The position numbers were made by a program, and so were the translations under genes. A stretch of DNA of 16,364 nt from NVQY01 sp047639325 (GTDB lineage Bacteria; Pseudomonadota; Alphaproteobacteria; Rhodobacterales; Rhodobacteraceae), in the NCBI GenBank assembly GCA_047639325.1, contig JBLINN010000057.1, positions 1-16,364 on the forward strand, in the 5' to 3' direction. The notes under the pieces are model-generated. The model made no database searches, was not told the DNA's origin, and saw only the letters and a list, made by a program, of their open reading frames with translations. Within the stretch, counting starts at the first letter, position 1. Each line of letters starts with the position of its first letter. Of the stretch, positions 1 through 6,486 are shown piece after piece.

Positions 1-891
1 CTGATCAACAACACTGTCCAGCATTATAAGGGTGTCAGTCTGTTTTGTGGCATTGGCGAACGTTCGCGTGAGGCCGAGGAGCTGTACCGCGAAATGGGCG
101 AGGCCGGGGTGCGTGACAAGACGGTCATGTTGTTTGGCCAGATGAACGAAGCGCCCGGAGTGCGTTTTCGGGTTGGCAATACAGCGCTGACCATGGCCGA
201 ATATTTTCGCGACGACAAGGGGCAGGACGTTCTGCTGTTGATCGACAACATCTTTCGATTTGTGCAGGCAGGGTCCGAGGTTTCAGGCCTGATGGGGCGG
301 ATGCCTTCGCGTGTCGGATATCAGCCGACACTGGCCACGGAACTGGCCGCCCTTGAGGAACGGATCACATCCACCAGCCGGGGGGCGATCACATCGATTC
401 AGGCCGTGTATGTACCGGCGGATGATTTCACCGACCCTGCTGCGGCACATATCTTTTCGCACCTGTCGGCGTCTGTGGTACTGTCGCGCAAGCGCGCGAG
501 CGAGGGGCTTTATCCGGCGGTTGACCCGCTGGCGTCGGCCTCGGTGATGCTGACGCCGTCCGTTGTCGGCCAGCGGCATTACGATATCGCGCGCGCCGTG
601 CGCCGCACGCTTGCCGAATATGAGGAACTTCGCGACATCATTGCGATGCTTGGCTTGGAAGAGCTGTCGTCGGCTGACCGTGCCACCGTGGCCCGCGCCC
701 GGCGGCTGGAACGCTTTCTGACACAGCCATTTCTCACGACCGAGTCGTTTTCGGGAATGCCGGGCAAGATGGTGCCGGTTACGGACACGCTAGATGGGTG
801 TGAGACAATCCTTGGCCAGAGCCAATTCGACCAACTCGAAAGCGCTTATTACATGATTGGGTCCTTGGACGATCTGGTGGCGGCACCATGA
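1..891 (+). CDS. atpD: N-ATPase F1 subunit beta, 5' truncated by window edge
   Basis: This is the catalytic nucleotide-binding beta subunit of a rotary ATPase, read in frame from base 1; 296 residues are visible. The N-terminal third, including the Walker A P-loop, lies upstream of the window. Visible landmarks, counted from the first visible codon, are the GERSRE segment with the catalytic Glu at codon 20, and the Walker B strand DVLLLIDNIFRF with Asp at codon 82. Family stretches such as SGLMGRMPSRVGYQPTL and ITSIQAVYVPADDFTDPA follow, then the helical C-terminal domain ending ILGQSQFDQLESAYYMIGSLDD. The usual DELSEED torque-loop sequence is replaced by EELSSAD (bases 658-678). The stop codon overlaps the atpC start as ATGA. 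Neighbouring atpQ and atpR identify this as the N-ATPase beta and not the housekeeping copy. The missing sequence reflects the window edge and gives no sign of gene damage. Confidence 0.96.
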   Translation: MINNTVQHYKGVSLFCGIGERSREAEELYREMGEAGVRDKTVMLFGQMNEAPGVRFRVGNTALTMAEYFRDDKGQDVLLLIDNIFRFVQAGSEVSGLMGRMPSRVGYQPTLATELAALEERITSTSRGAITSIQAVYVPADDFTDPAAAHIFSHLSASVVLSRKRASEGLYPAVDPLASASVMLTPSVVGQRHYDIARAVRRTLAEYEELRDIIAMLGLEELSSADRATVARARRLERFLTQPFLTTESFSGMPGKMVPVTDTLDGCETILGQSQFDQLESAYYMIGSLDDLVAAP

Positions 892-1298
892 GTATTTCCC
901 AGGACATGACGGTTTCTCTGCGGCTTCCAACACGCACCTTGTTTGAGGGACTCGCGACCCGCATGACAGCCGTGGCGCAGAACGGTGCCTTTGGCATCTT
1001 GCCTAACCACGTCGATTTTGTCACCGCGTTGGTCCCCTCGGTCATGACTTTGAGCATGGCCGACGGTTCAGAGGTGATTTTTGGTATCGACGAAGGTCTT
1101 TTGGTGAAAAAGGGGCCCCGGGTCGCCGTGGCGATCCTGCGCGGTGTGCGCGGGGACGAGCTTGGCTCGTTGCAGGACACAGTGCAGGCCACATTCATCC
1201 AGATGGACGAGGAGGAACGCAAAGCGCGATCCGCCTTTTCACGGCTGGAAGCGGACGTCGTCCGACGGTTTGCCGAATTGCGAAGGCCGCTCCCATGA
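888..1298 (+). CDS. atpC: N-ATPase F1 subunit epsilon
   Basis: This 136-residue protein is the epsilon subunit, which sits on gamma in the central stalk and couples rotation of the c-ring to F1. The N-terminal beta-sandwich pattern is recognisable: an opening strand (MTVSLRLPTRTLFEG), then NGAFGILPNHVDFVTALVPS, which matches the family's GxxGILPxHxxxxTxLxPG segment, then strands through FGIDEGLLVKKGPRVAVA. The C-terminal part (about 95-136) is helical and charged. Length is normal for epsilon. The start is fixed by the ATGA overlap with atpD (888-891), and the stop overlaps the atpQ start in the same way (1295-1298), implying translational coupling. Having epsilon directly after beta and before two small membrane genes is the N-ATPase order; housekeeping operons end with beta-epsilon. 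Confidence 0.93.
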   Translation: MSISQDMTVSLRLPTRTLFEGLATRMTAVAQNGAFGILPNHVDFVTALVPSVMTLSMADGSEVIFGIDEGLLVKKGPRVAVAILRGVRGDELGSLQDTVQATFIQMDEEERKARSAFSRLEADVVRRFAELRRPLP

Positions 1299-1582
1299 CG
1301 CCAAAACCTGATAAATCCGCCGAAGATATCGCGCGTCAAGCCGAACGCATGAAATACGCGCGCGATAATCCCGGCCCAAGCCCGCTGCGCGGCGTCGGCA
1401 CGTTTGGCATGATCGGCTGGTCGATTGCTGTGCCAACGGTAGGTGGCGCGTTCCTTGGGCATTGGCTGGACCGCGTTGCACCGCAAAGCTTCTCCTGGAC
1501 CATCGCGCTGATCCTGGGTGGCGTAGTGCTGGGGGCCTTTATTGCGGCGTCATGGATCAACAAGGAAAGGGGCGACAGATGA
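1295..1582 (+). CDS. atpQ: N-ATPase accessory membrane protein AtpQ (AtpI/AtpZ-like)
   Basis: A 95-residue membrane protein with a charged, proline-containing cytoplasmic N-terminus (1-33) and two predicted membrane helices (about 34-54 and 68-88). Between them lies GGAFLGHWLDR (50-60), matching the GxxLGxWLD signature of the small AtpI/AtpZ proteins found at the head of ATP synthase operons. In N-ATPase operons the gene at this position is named atpQ; proposed roles are in membrane assembly or in divalent-cation handling as suggested for AtpZ/AtpI, none shown here. It overlaps atpC upstream and atpR downstream by ATGA. The name rests on operon position plus the AtpI-like motif, because small membrane proteins are weakly conserved. 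Confidence 0.85.
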   Translation: MTPKPDKSAEDIARQAERMKYARDNPGPSPLRGVGTFGMIGWSIAVPTVGGAFLGHWLDRVAPQSFSWTIALILGGVVLGAFIAASWINKERGDR

Positions 1583-1878
1583 TACTTGTGGATTGGAGCG
1601 ACGTCATTCTGGGGCTGGTAATTGGTGCCGGGACTGGCGTGGCGTTTTTCGCGGGCCTTGGGTTTGGCATTCGGCTGGCGCTGCGTGCAGAGCGGCCTGT
1701 GCAGATTTTGATGCTAAGCGGCGTAGTGCGGATTGCTGTTTTGCTGGGCATTGGGTGGATTGTGGCCTGGTATGCGGGGCCTTGGGCTGTTGTCGGCTTT
1801 GCCCTGTCGTTCCTCATCACCCGCACGATTGCCACGATGCTTGCCAGACTTGAGGCACCCGCCAGGGACACGCCATGA
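1579..1878 (+). CDS. atpR: N-ATPase subunit AtpR
   Basis: A 99-residue integral membrane protein with three predicted helices (about 8-30, 41-63 and 66-87). Arginines lie in or beside the hydrophobic segments: Arg32, Arg51 in SGVVRIAVLLG, and Arg82 in ITRTIATMLARL. AtpR is the subunit peculiar to N-ATPases. Its conserved membrane-embedded positive charges have been proposed in the family literature to contact the carboxylates of subunit c, perhaps during ring assembly. I chose ATG at 1579 because it forms an ATGA overlap with the atpQ stop (1580-1582). An upstream in-frame ATG at 1462 would run 120 bases into atpQ and is unlikely. The stop overlaps the atpB start (1875-1878). Presence of this gene is the strongest single marker that the operon is an N-ATPase. 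Confidence 0.85.
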   Translation: MILVDWSDVILGLVIGAGTGVAFFAGLGFGIRLALRAERPVQILMLSGVVRIAVLLGIGWIVAWYAGPWAVVGFALSFLITRTIATMLARLEAPARDTP

Positions 1879-2570
1879 ACCTTTCACCGGATCAGACCAT
1901 CATGTTCGAAGCCTGGGGCATCCCGGTCAACGCGACAGTGTTCTACACTTGGATCGTCATGGCCTTGCTGACCGTGGCGTCCATGCTGATAACCCGCAAT
2001 CTGCGCCCGGATGTCCCGCCAAACCGCTGGCGGACCATGCTGGAAGTAATCGTGCAGGGTATTCAAAACCAGATCGAAGAAATCGCACCGGGGCCGTCCC
2101 GCTATCTGCTGTATTATGCGGGCACGTTGTTTCTGTTTGTGGCCATGTCGAACCTGTTGCTGGTCGTGCCGGGTTTCCAGCCGCCGACCGCATCTCTGTC
2201 CACGACCACGGCGCTGGCGCTGTCGGTTCTGATTGCCGTGCCCCTGTTCGGCATCACAAGCCGTGGCCTTGGTGGATACCTCAAGACGTATCTTGAGCCG
2301 TCTTTCATCATGCTGCCATTCAACATCATTTCAGAGTTTTCGCGCGGAATTTCGCTCGCGATCCGGCTATACGGCAACATAATGAGCGGGGCCGTGATCG
2401 CGGCCATTCTGCTTGGCGTCGCGCCATTCTTCTTTCCCGTTGTCATGGACGTGCTCGGCCTGCTGACGGGTATGATCCAGGCCTACATCTTTGCAATTCT
2501 GGCTACCGTCTACATCTCCGGCGCAACAACGCCTCCCCATTCGCCCCCGCCTGAAAAGGAAAACCCATGA
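1875..2570 (+). CDS. atpB: N-ATPase Fo subunit a
   Basis: The 231-residue stator channel subunit of the membrane sector, which passes ions to and from the c-ring. Hydrophobic segments occur at about 20-40, 80-100, 112-128 and in the C-terminal third. The hallmark is FSRGISLAIRLYGNIMSG, in which Arg164 aligns with the essential arginine of subunit a (Arg210 in E. coli), followed by the final helix GMIQAYIFAILATVYISGA. PxxTxSLSTTTALALSV (103-118) matches the family's PTxxxNxTxxLAL region. The C-terminus ends in a short proline- and charge-rich tail. Start and stop are both in ATGA overlaps with atpR and atpE. The N-terminus is short compared with E. coli subunit a, as expected in this group. 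Confidence 0.95.
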   Translation: MNLSPDQTIMFEAWGIPVNATVFYTWIVMALLTVASMLITRNLRPDVPPNRWRTMLEVIVQGIQNQIEEIAPGPSRYLLYYAGTLFLFVAMSNLLLVVPGFQPPTASLSTTTALALSVLIAVPLFGITSRGLGGYLKTYLEPSFIMLPFNIISEFSRGISLAIRLYGNIMSGAVIAAILLGVAPFFFPVVMDVLGLLTGMIQAYIFAILATVYISGATTPPHSPPPEKENP

Positions 2571-2854
2571 CTGACCTTGCCATTATTGCGGCCATTTCGA
2601 TCTTTACTGCCGGACTGACCGTCTCGTTCGGGGCGATTGGTCCTGCTCTTGGCGAAGGGCGCGCCGCAGCCACCGCCCTTAGCGCGATTGCGCAACAACC
2701 TGATGCGGCCTCGAATATATCGCGGACGCTGTTCGTCAGCCTCGCCATGATCGAATCCACCGCCATCTATTGCTTTGTTGTCGCGATGATCTTGATCTTT
2801 GCCAACCCGTTCTGGGCCGCCGCACTGGAGGCCGCACAGGCGGCAGGAAGCTAA
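2567..2854 (+). CDS. atpE: N-ATPase Fo subunit c (ring proteolipid)
   Basis: A 95-residue hairpin of two membrane helices, the monomer of the rotor ring. Helix 1 (about 5-42) carries the glycine-rich ring-packing motif GAIGPALGEGRAAATAL; the loop reads QQPDA (43-47), matching the conserved RQP loop with Gln in place of Arg. Helix 2 contains MIESTAIY, giving Glu63, Ser64, Thr65 and Tyr68, which correspond to Glu65, Ser66, Thr67 and Tyr70 of the Na+-binding Ilyobacter c-ring. Where that ring has Gln32, this protein has Glu30 (GEG), so two carboxylates face the site. This fits the N-ATPase pattern, and the coupling ion (Na+ or H+) cannot be settled from sequence. The start overlaps the atpB stop; atpF follows after 3 bases. 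Confidence 0.95.
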   Translation: MTDLAIIAAISIFTAGLTVSFGAIGPALGEGRAAATALSAIAQQPDAASNISRTLFVSLAMIESTAIYCFVVAMILIFANPFWAAALEAAQAAGS

Positions 2855-2857
2855 AGC

Positions 2858-3622
2858 ATGTCGATCGACTGGATCACGGTTGCGGCCCAGATCGCCAATT
2901 TTCTGGTTTTGGTCTGGCTTCTGAGGCGGTTTCTGTACCGCCCCATTCTGGATGGGATCGACGCCCGTGAGGTCGAGATCACGAACAGGATGCAAGAGGC
3001 CCTGAGCGCGAAGGAACAGGCCCAAGCTGCAGAAGAAGAATACCGCGATCAGGTCAGAACCTTGAATGCCCAGCAATCGGACATGGCCGACGCGGTCCGG
3101 CAGGAGGCCGAGAAACAGCGCGACGCAGTGCTGGCCGAGGCGCACAACCGGATGGAGCAGGAGCGCGCAACCTGGGCTGCCCACCTTGACGAAGAGGCGG
3201 GCAGATTCACCACCGAACTGCACCGCGCAGGGGCTGGCGCCTTGCTGTCCCTGACCCGCAAGGCCTTGACTGATCTGGCAGATGAAACGCTGGAAAGTCG
3301 GATGGCGCACCATCTTGCAGAGCGGATGAAGCCAATGGTCCCGGACCTGCTGCGGGCTGCGGGGCAAAGCACAGAGGCTGTTTTCATCAGCCGCAACCCC
3401 ATGCCGTCATCGACGCAGGACGACGTAGCAGCCAATATGCGGGTGATGTTCCCCGGTCTTTCGACACGGTTTGAAACGGATGCGGAACAGGCACCCGGTC
3501 TTGTCCTGCGCATGGGCGGGGCACAGCTGGATTGGACAGTCGAGTCCTACATCGACAGTCTGGCGGCATTGATGGACGAGAAATTGACCGCAGGCGTCGA
3601 TCTGACGGGCACGGCTCTATGA
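2858..3622 (+). CDS. atpF: N-ATPase Fo subunit b, long form with delta-like C-terminus
   Basis: A 254-residue peripheral-stalk subunit, much longer than the usual b of about 160 residues. It opens with one membrane helix (about 5-24, VAAQIANFLVLVWLLRRFLY) followed by the RPIL signature and a long charged, Ala/Glu/Gln/Arg-rich helix (about 30-155) expected to form a coiled coil. A separate C-terminal domain (about 165-254) contains GLVLRMGGAQLDWTVESYIDSLAAL (214-238), which resembles the GGxxxRxGxxxxDxSxxxxLxxL ending of subunit delta. No delta gene (atpH) lies in this operon, so this domain plausibly supplies the F1-binding function. An AGGAAG ribosome-binding site precedes the ATG, overlapping the end of atpE. 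The stop overlaps the atpA start (ATGA at 3619). The delta-like reading is a motif-level inference. Confidence 0.9.
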   Translation: MSIDWITVAAQIANFLVLVWLLRRFLYRPILDGIDAREVEITNRMQEALSAKEQAQAAEEEYRDQVRTLNAQQSDMADAVRQEAEKQRDAVLAEAHNRMEQERATWAAHLDEEAGRFTTELHRAGAGALLSLTRKALTDLADETLESRMAHHLAERMKPMVPDLLRAAGQSTEAVFISRNPMPSSTQDDVAANMRVMFPGLSTRFETDAEQAPGLVLRMGGAQLDWTVESYIDSLAALMDEKLTAGVDLTGTAL

Positions 3623-5157
3623 GCGTTGAAAGCGGTAAACCCAGATCGGGCCCCGAGGCGCTTGTGGAAGTCCTGTTGGCAAGCCCGCCTCCGTCTCCGC
3701 GCCTCAGCGAGATAGGTCAGGTGGCCGAGGTGGCGGACGGCATTGCCATCGTCAGCGGGCTGGAAAGCGCGTTGTCAGACGAATTGTTGCAATTTGCCAG
3801 CGGCGTGCAGGGTATTGTTCTTGATCTCGAACCGGATCGATTGGGCGTCGTCCTGCTTGGCCCTGCCGACAGAGTCGTTGTGGGTGAAAGCGTCATGCGG
3901 TCCCACACGGTTGTCAGCACAAAAGTGGGCGAAGCGCTTTTGGGGCGCGTGGTGGATGCCTTGGGTGGTCCGCGCGATGGGGGGGGGCAGATCAAGGCGC
4001 AGGCTGTGCGCCCGGTGGAGGCCGAAGCCCCCAAGATTCTTGATCGACGAGCCATTTCGCAGCCTCTGGCGACTGGGATCAAAGCAATCGACGCGGCTGT
4101 TCCGATTGGGCTGGGTCAGCGCGAACTGATCATTGGCGATCGCCAAACTGGCAAGACTTCTCTGGCGGTGGATACCATTCTAAACCAGAGATCCACTGGC
4201 GTTATCTGCATTTATTGCGCGATCGGGCAGCGTGGTGATGCCGTTGCAAAAGTGATTGGAGCGATCCGCGCGGGTGGTATGTTGGGTCGCACCATCGTCA
4301 TGTCCGCCGGTGACGACGAAGGCGCCGGACTTGCCTATGTCGCCCCCTATGCGGCAATGACCATGGCTGAATACTTTGCGGCCCAGTCGCAAGACGTGCT
4401 GGTCGTGCTGGATGATCTGACCCATCACGCGCGGTCGTATCGCGAGCTGTCGCTTTTGCTGCGGCGGCCACCGGGGCGCGAGGCGTTCCCCGGCGACATT
4501 TTTTATATTCATGCCCGATTGCTGGAACGGGCAGGGCAGTTCACCGAAGCCGCAGGGGGCGGGTCTATCACGGTCCTGCCCGTCGTCGAGACGCAGGCCG
4601 AAAACCTGTCGGCCTACATTCCGACCAATCTGATCTCGATCACCGATGGGCAAATCTATCTGTCGCCGCGCCTCGTGCGCAAAAACCAGTTCCCTGCCGT
4701 CGATCTGGGGGTGTCGGTGTCGCGTGTCGGCGGCAAGGCGCAAAGCAAGGCATTCCGGTCAGTCGCGGGCAATCTGCGTGTGACCCTGTCGCAATTCGAG
4801 GAACTGGAGGACTTTGCCCGCTTTGGCACAAGGCTTGACGATGCAACGCGCGCGCGGCTGAAAAGGGGGGCAGCCGTGCGTGCGGCGTTGCGTCAGGCAG
4901 AACGTGACCCCATTCCTGCAATCGAACAATTGACGGTTCTCGTCGCTGCGATGGATGGCCAGTTTGATGGGTTGACCGAGACCGAAACGGTCTTGGCCAT
5001 GAACAGCCTCAGGATAGCCGCAGCGCACGAGCTTGATGATATCGCAAAGCGGATTGCCGAAAACGCACCACTTGGGGACGAAGACCGCGCCAGAATGGTG
5101 GCCTTGGGTCAGGACGCCCGGGCAGCGCTGCGAGGGCAGGATGGCGCAGACGCTTGA
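3619..5157 (+). CDS. atpA: N-ATPase F1 subunit alpha
   Basis: The 512-residue non-catalytic nucleotide-binding subunit that alternates with beta in the F1 hexamer. An N-terminal beta-barrel (about 28-95, including VAEVADGIAIVSGL) precedes the nucleotide-binding domain with P-loop GDRQTGKTS (173-181). Other family segments are CIYCAIGQRG, the Walker B strand DVLVVLDDLTHHARSYRELSL, TNLISITDGQIYL, and DLGVSVSRVGGKAQSKAF, in which Arg369 corresponds to the arginine finger completing the catalytic site. ATG at 3619 was chosen because it overlaps the atpF stop as ATGA and gives the normal family length; an upstream in-frame ATG at 3532 would lie well inside atpF. The 3' end overlaps atpG by 17 bases. 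Alpha following b directly, with no delta gene between, is the N-ATPase arrangement. Confidence 0.96.
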   Translation: MSVESGKPRSGPEALVEVLLASPPPSPRLSEIGQVAEVADGIAIVSGLESALSDELLQFASGVQGIVLDLEPDRLGVVLLGPADRVVVGESVMRSHTVVSTKVGEALLGRVVDALGGPRDGGGQIKAQAVRPVEAEAPKILDRRAISQPLATGIKAIDAAVPIGLGQRELIIGDRQTGKTSLAVDTILNQRSTGVICIYCAIGQRGDAVAKVIGAIRAGGMLGRTIVMSAGDDEGAGLAYVAPYAAMTMAEYFAAQSQDVLVVLDDLTHHARSYRELSLLLRRPPGREAFPGDIFYIHARLLERAGQFTEAAGGGSITVLPVVETQAENLSAYIPTNLISITDGQIYLSPRLVRKNQFPAVDLGVSVSRVGGKAQSKAFRSVAGNLRVTLSQFEELEDFARFGTRLDDATRARLKRGAAVRAALRQAERDPIPAIEQLTVLVAAMDGQFDGLTETETVLAMNSLRIAAAHELDDIAKRIAENAPLGDEDRARMVALGQDARAALRGQDGADA

Positions 5158-6100
5158 AACCCTTGCACGCCGGACTGCCAGCATGCAGGGCATCCGCAAC
5201 GTCGTTCATACGATGAAGACCCTTTCGGTAATCAATTCCGCCCCGTACGAACACGCGGCCCAGGCGATCGAGGCCTATCACGATACGGTTCTGGACGGCC
5301 TGCACGGATTTCTCTCCCGATATGGGCCAATGAACGCCGCCTTGTCGCATATTTCAGAGCGGGTTCTTGTCGTGTTCGGGTCCGATCATGGCCTGTGTGG
5401 AAACTACAACGAGGCGTTGGCCAGTCATGTGGCCGCCGCCATCCAACGCGGCGATGCTCAGGCATCGACTGTTCTGTGCATCGGGGCGCAGATTGCAGAC
5501 GCCCTGGCAGGTCATAACATCACGGCAGAACGTACTTTCTTTCCGGCAGCGTCCGTGGATGGGATTGGCAGGCTGTCAAATCTTCTGACGCAGCATTTGG
5601 GTGATATCCGGAACACCATTCATCCGCGAGAGATGGCTGTTTCAATGGCTTATGTCACGCGGGACAAGAAACACGGGCAAAAACCTGTTCTTTCGGCGCT
5701 GCTTCCGATTGATTCCGGACTATTGGCAGAACTTCACGCCAAACCCTGGGTTTCGCGCAGCCTGCCATCCTTTTCCATGCCTCCCGATGATCTGTTCATG
5801 GCGCTTGTGCGCAGCCATCTGTTCGCAAGCCTTTTTCGTGCCGCAGCCGAAGCCATGGTGACCGAGAATGCCGCGCGACTGGCCCTGATGCAGCAGGCCG
5901 AGCAATCGGTCGACGATAGGCTGCAGGACCTGATGTCCGAAACGCGCACCGTGCGACAAAACGAAATTACGACGGAATTGCTTGACGTCATCACCGGCTT
6001 TGAAGCGCTGAAGAAAGGTAAAGCTCCGAAACCTCGCCAGCGCTTAATACGATCCGATTCGGAACGCAGCAATTCCAAACCAGAAAGCGAAACTCCATAA
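5141..6100 (+). CDS. atpG: N-ATPase F1 subunit gamma
   Basis: The 319-residue central-stalk subunit that rotates inside the alpha/beta hexamer. The N-terminal helix (RRTASMQGIRNVVHTMKTLS) corresponds to the conserved gamma start, where lysine-rich residues follow the IR motif. A Rossmann-like middle contains VLVVFGSDHGLCGNYNEAL, the family's SDRGLCGxxN region, and the C-terminal helix contains TVRQNEITTELLDVITGFEAL, matching the RQxxITxExxEIVxGxEAL signature. After that helix comes an unusual polar tail of about 25 residues rich in Lys, Arg, Ser and Glu. The start at 5141 fits the gamma N-terminus and has GAGGGCAGG upstream; it overlaps the atpA end by 17 bases. Gamma closes the operon, as expected for N-ATPases. 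Confidence 0.94.
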   Translation: MAQTLETLARRTASMQGIRNVVHTMKTLSVINSAPYEHAAQAIEAYHDTVLDGLHGFLSRYGPMNAALSHISERVLVVFGSDHGLCGNYNEALASHVAAAIQRGDAQASTVLCIGAQIADALAGHNITAERTFFPAASVDGIGRLSNLLTQHLGDIRNTIHPREMAVSMAYVTRDKKHGQKPVLSALLPIDSGLLAELHAKPWVSRSLPSFSMPPDDLFMALVRSHLFASLFRAAAEAMVTENAARLALMQQAEQSVDDRLQDLMSETRTVRQNEITTELLDVITGFEALKKGKAPKPRQRLIRSDSERSNSKPESETP

Positions 6101-6116
6101 CCTAACTGACGTGGAT

Positions 6117-6137
6117 GCCGGAGGTCAGCCTTCCGGC
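6117..6137 (+). terminator. Possible intrinsic terminator after atpG
   Basis: Sixteen bases past the atpG stop, GCCGGAGG (6117-6124) can pair with CC-TTCCGGC (6129-6137) around a TCAG loop, giving an 8-bp stem with one bulged T. It is followed by a pyrimidine-rich but broken tract (TTCTCGTTGTCCTT). It is placed where the operon should end. The T-run is imperfect, and the same bases form the end of a transposase remnant on the other strand, so the call is tentative. Confidence 0.35.
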
Positions 6138-6420
6138 TTCTCGTTGTCCTTGATCGCCGCATTTTTCTCGTGTGTGTAGTGGTTGCGCGGCACCGGCACG
6201 ATGGACGCATCCAATATCTGCCCGCTTGTGCCAGCGCTGCGCGATACAGCCACACGGTCGTTGCGTCGGGCACCCGATCTTCGAGGCCAAGGTCCAGAAA
6301 CCCACCTTTTGGCGATGAAAGAGGCATCGCCTGTCGGGCAGGGCATGACCGAAAGCCGGTTCCTGATCTGATACTCGGGCATCGTCAAGTTGACGGGCAT
6401 TTGTGAAGACCATAGCTCGC
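6125..6420 (-). pseudogene. IS5-family transposase remnant (A), N-terminal part only
   Basis: On the - strand, pieces of one IS5-type DDE transposase can be read in two frames. From 5' to 3' they are MPEYQIRNRLSVM (to base 6344), then FLDLGLEDRVPDATTVWLY and AALAQAG in a second frame, then GQILDASIVPVPRNHYTHEK and KNAAIKDNEKPEG back in the first frame, ending at TGA (6125-6127). Intact relatives read continuously through these blocks and carry about 20 further residues between the second and third. Here a 43-base insertion disrupts the first junction and a deletion removes that missing segment. Everything after the PEG segment, including most of the catalytic domain, is absent, and no terminal inverted repeats are visible. 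Family assignment is from motif recall; the 5' boundary is approximate. Confidence 0.75.
6301..6343 (-). repeat. Small hairpin element, copy A, inside transposase remnant A
   Basis: Read on the - strand, about 43 bases separate the codons for ...RLSVM and FLDLGLED, which should be nearly adjacent in the transposase. The segment begins CCCTGCCCGACAGGCGATG and ends CATCGCCAAAAGGTGGG. Its core is a perfect 7-bp inverted repeat, GGCGATG and CATCGCC, with a 7-base loop. A related sequence interrupts a second, different transposase remnant at 6580-6616. The exact borders are uncertain by a few bases. Confidence 0.6.
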
Positions 6421-6486
6421 GGCATGGCTTTGTTGCCCAAATATTTGGGAGGGGTTCACGGCGGGAATCCAAGATGTTACCCATTC

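Noticed and set aside
779..1486. Open frame of 235 codons on the - strand opposite atpC and atpQ
   Set aside because: It is antisense to the end of atpD, to atpC and to part of atpQ; composition and lack of motifs mark it as a shadow frame.
2510..3367. Long open frame on the - strand opposite atpB-atpE-atpF (285 codons)
   Set aside because: It lies antisense to three well-supported ATPase genes, has low-complexity Arg/Gly/Leu composition with no recognisable domain, and is explained by the GC-rich codon bias of the sense genes.
5734..6327. A 197-codon - strand frame starting in the spacer and running into atpG
   Set aside because: Only its first part is transposase-like (remnant A, second frame); the rest is antisense to atpG and has no support.
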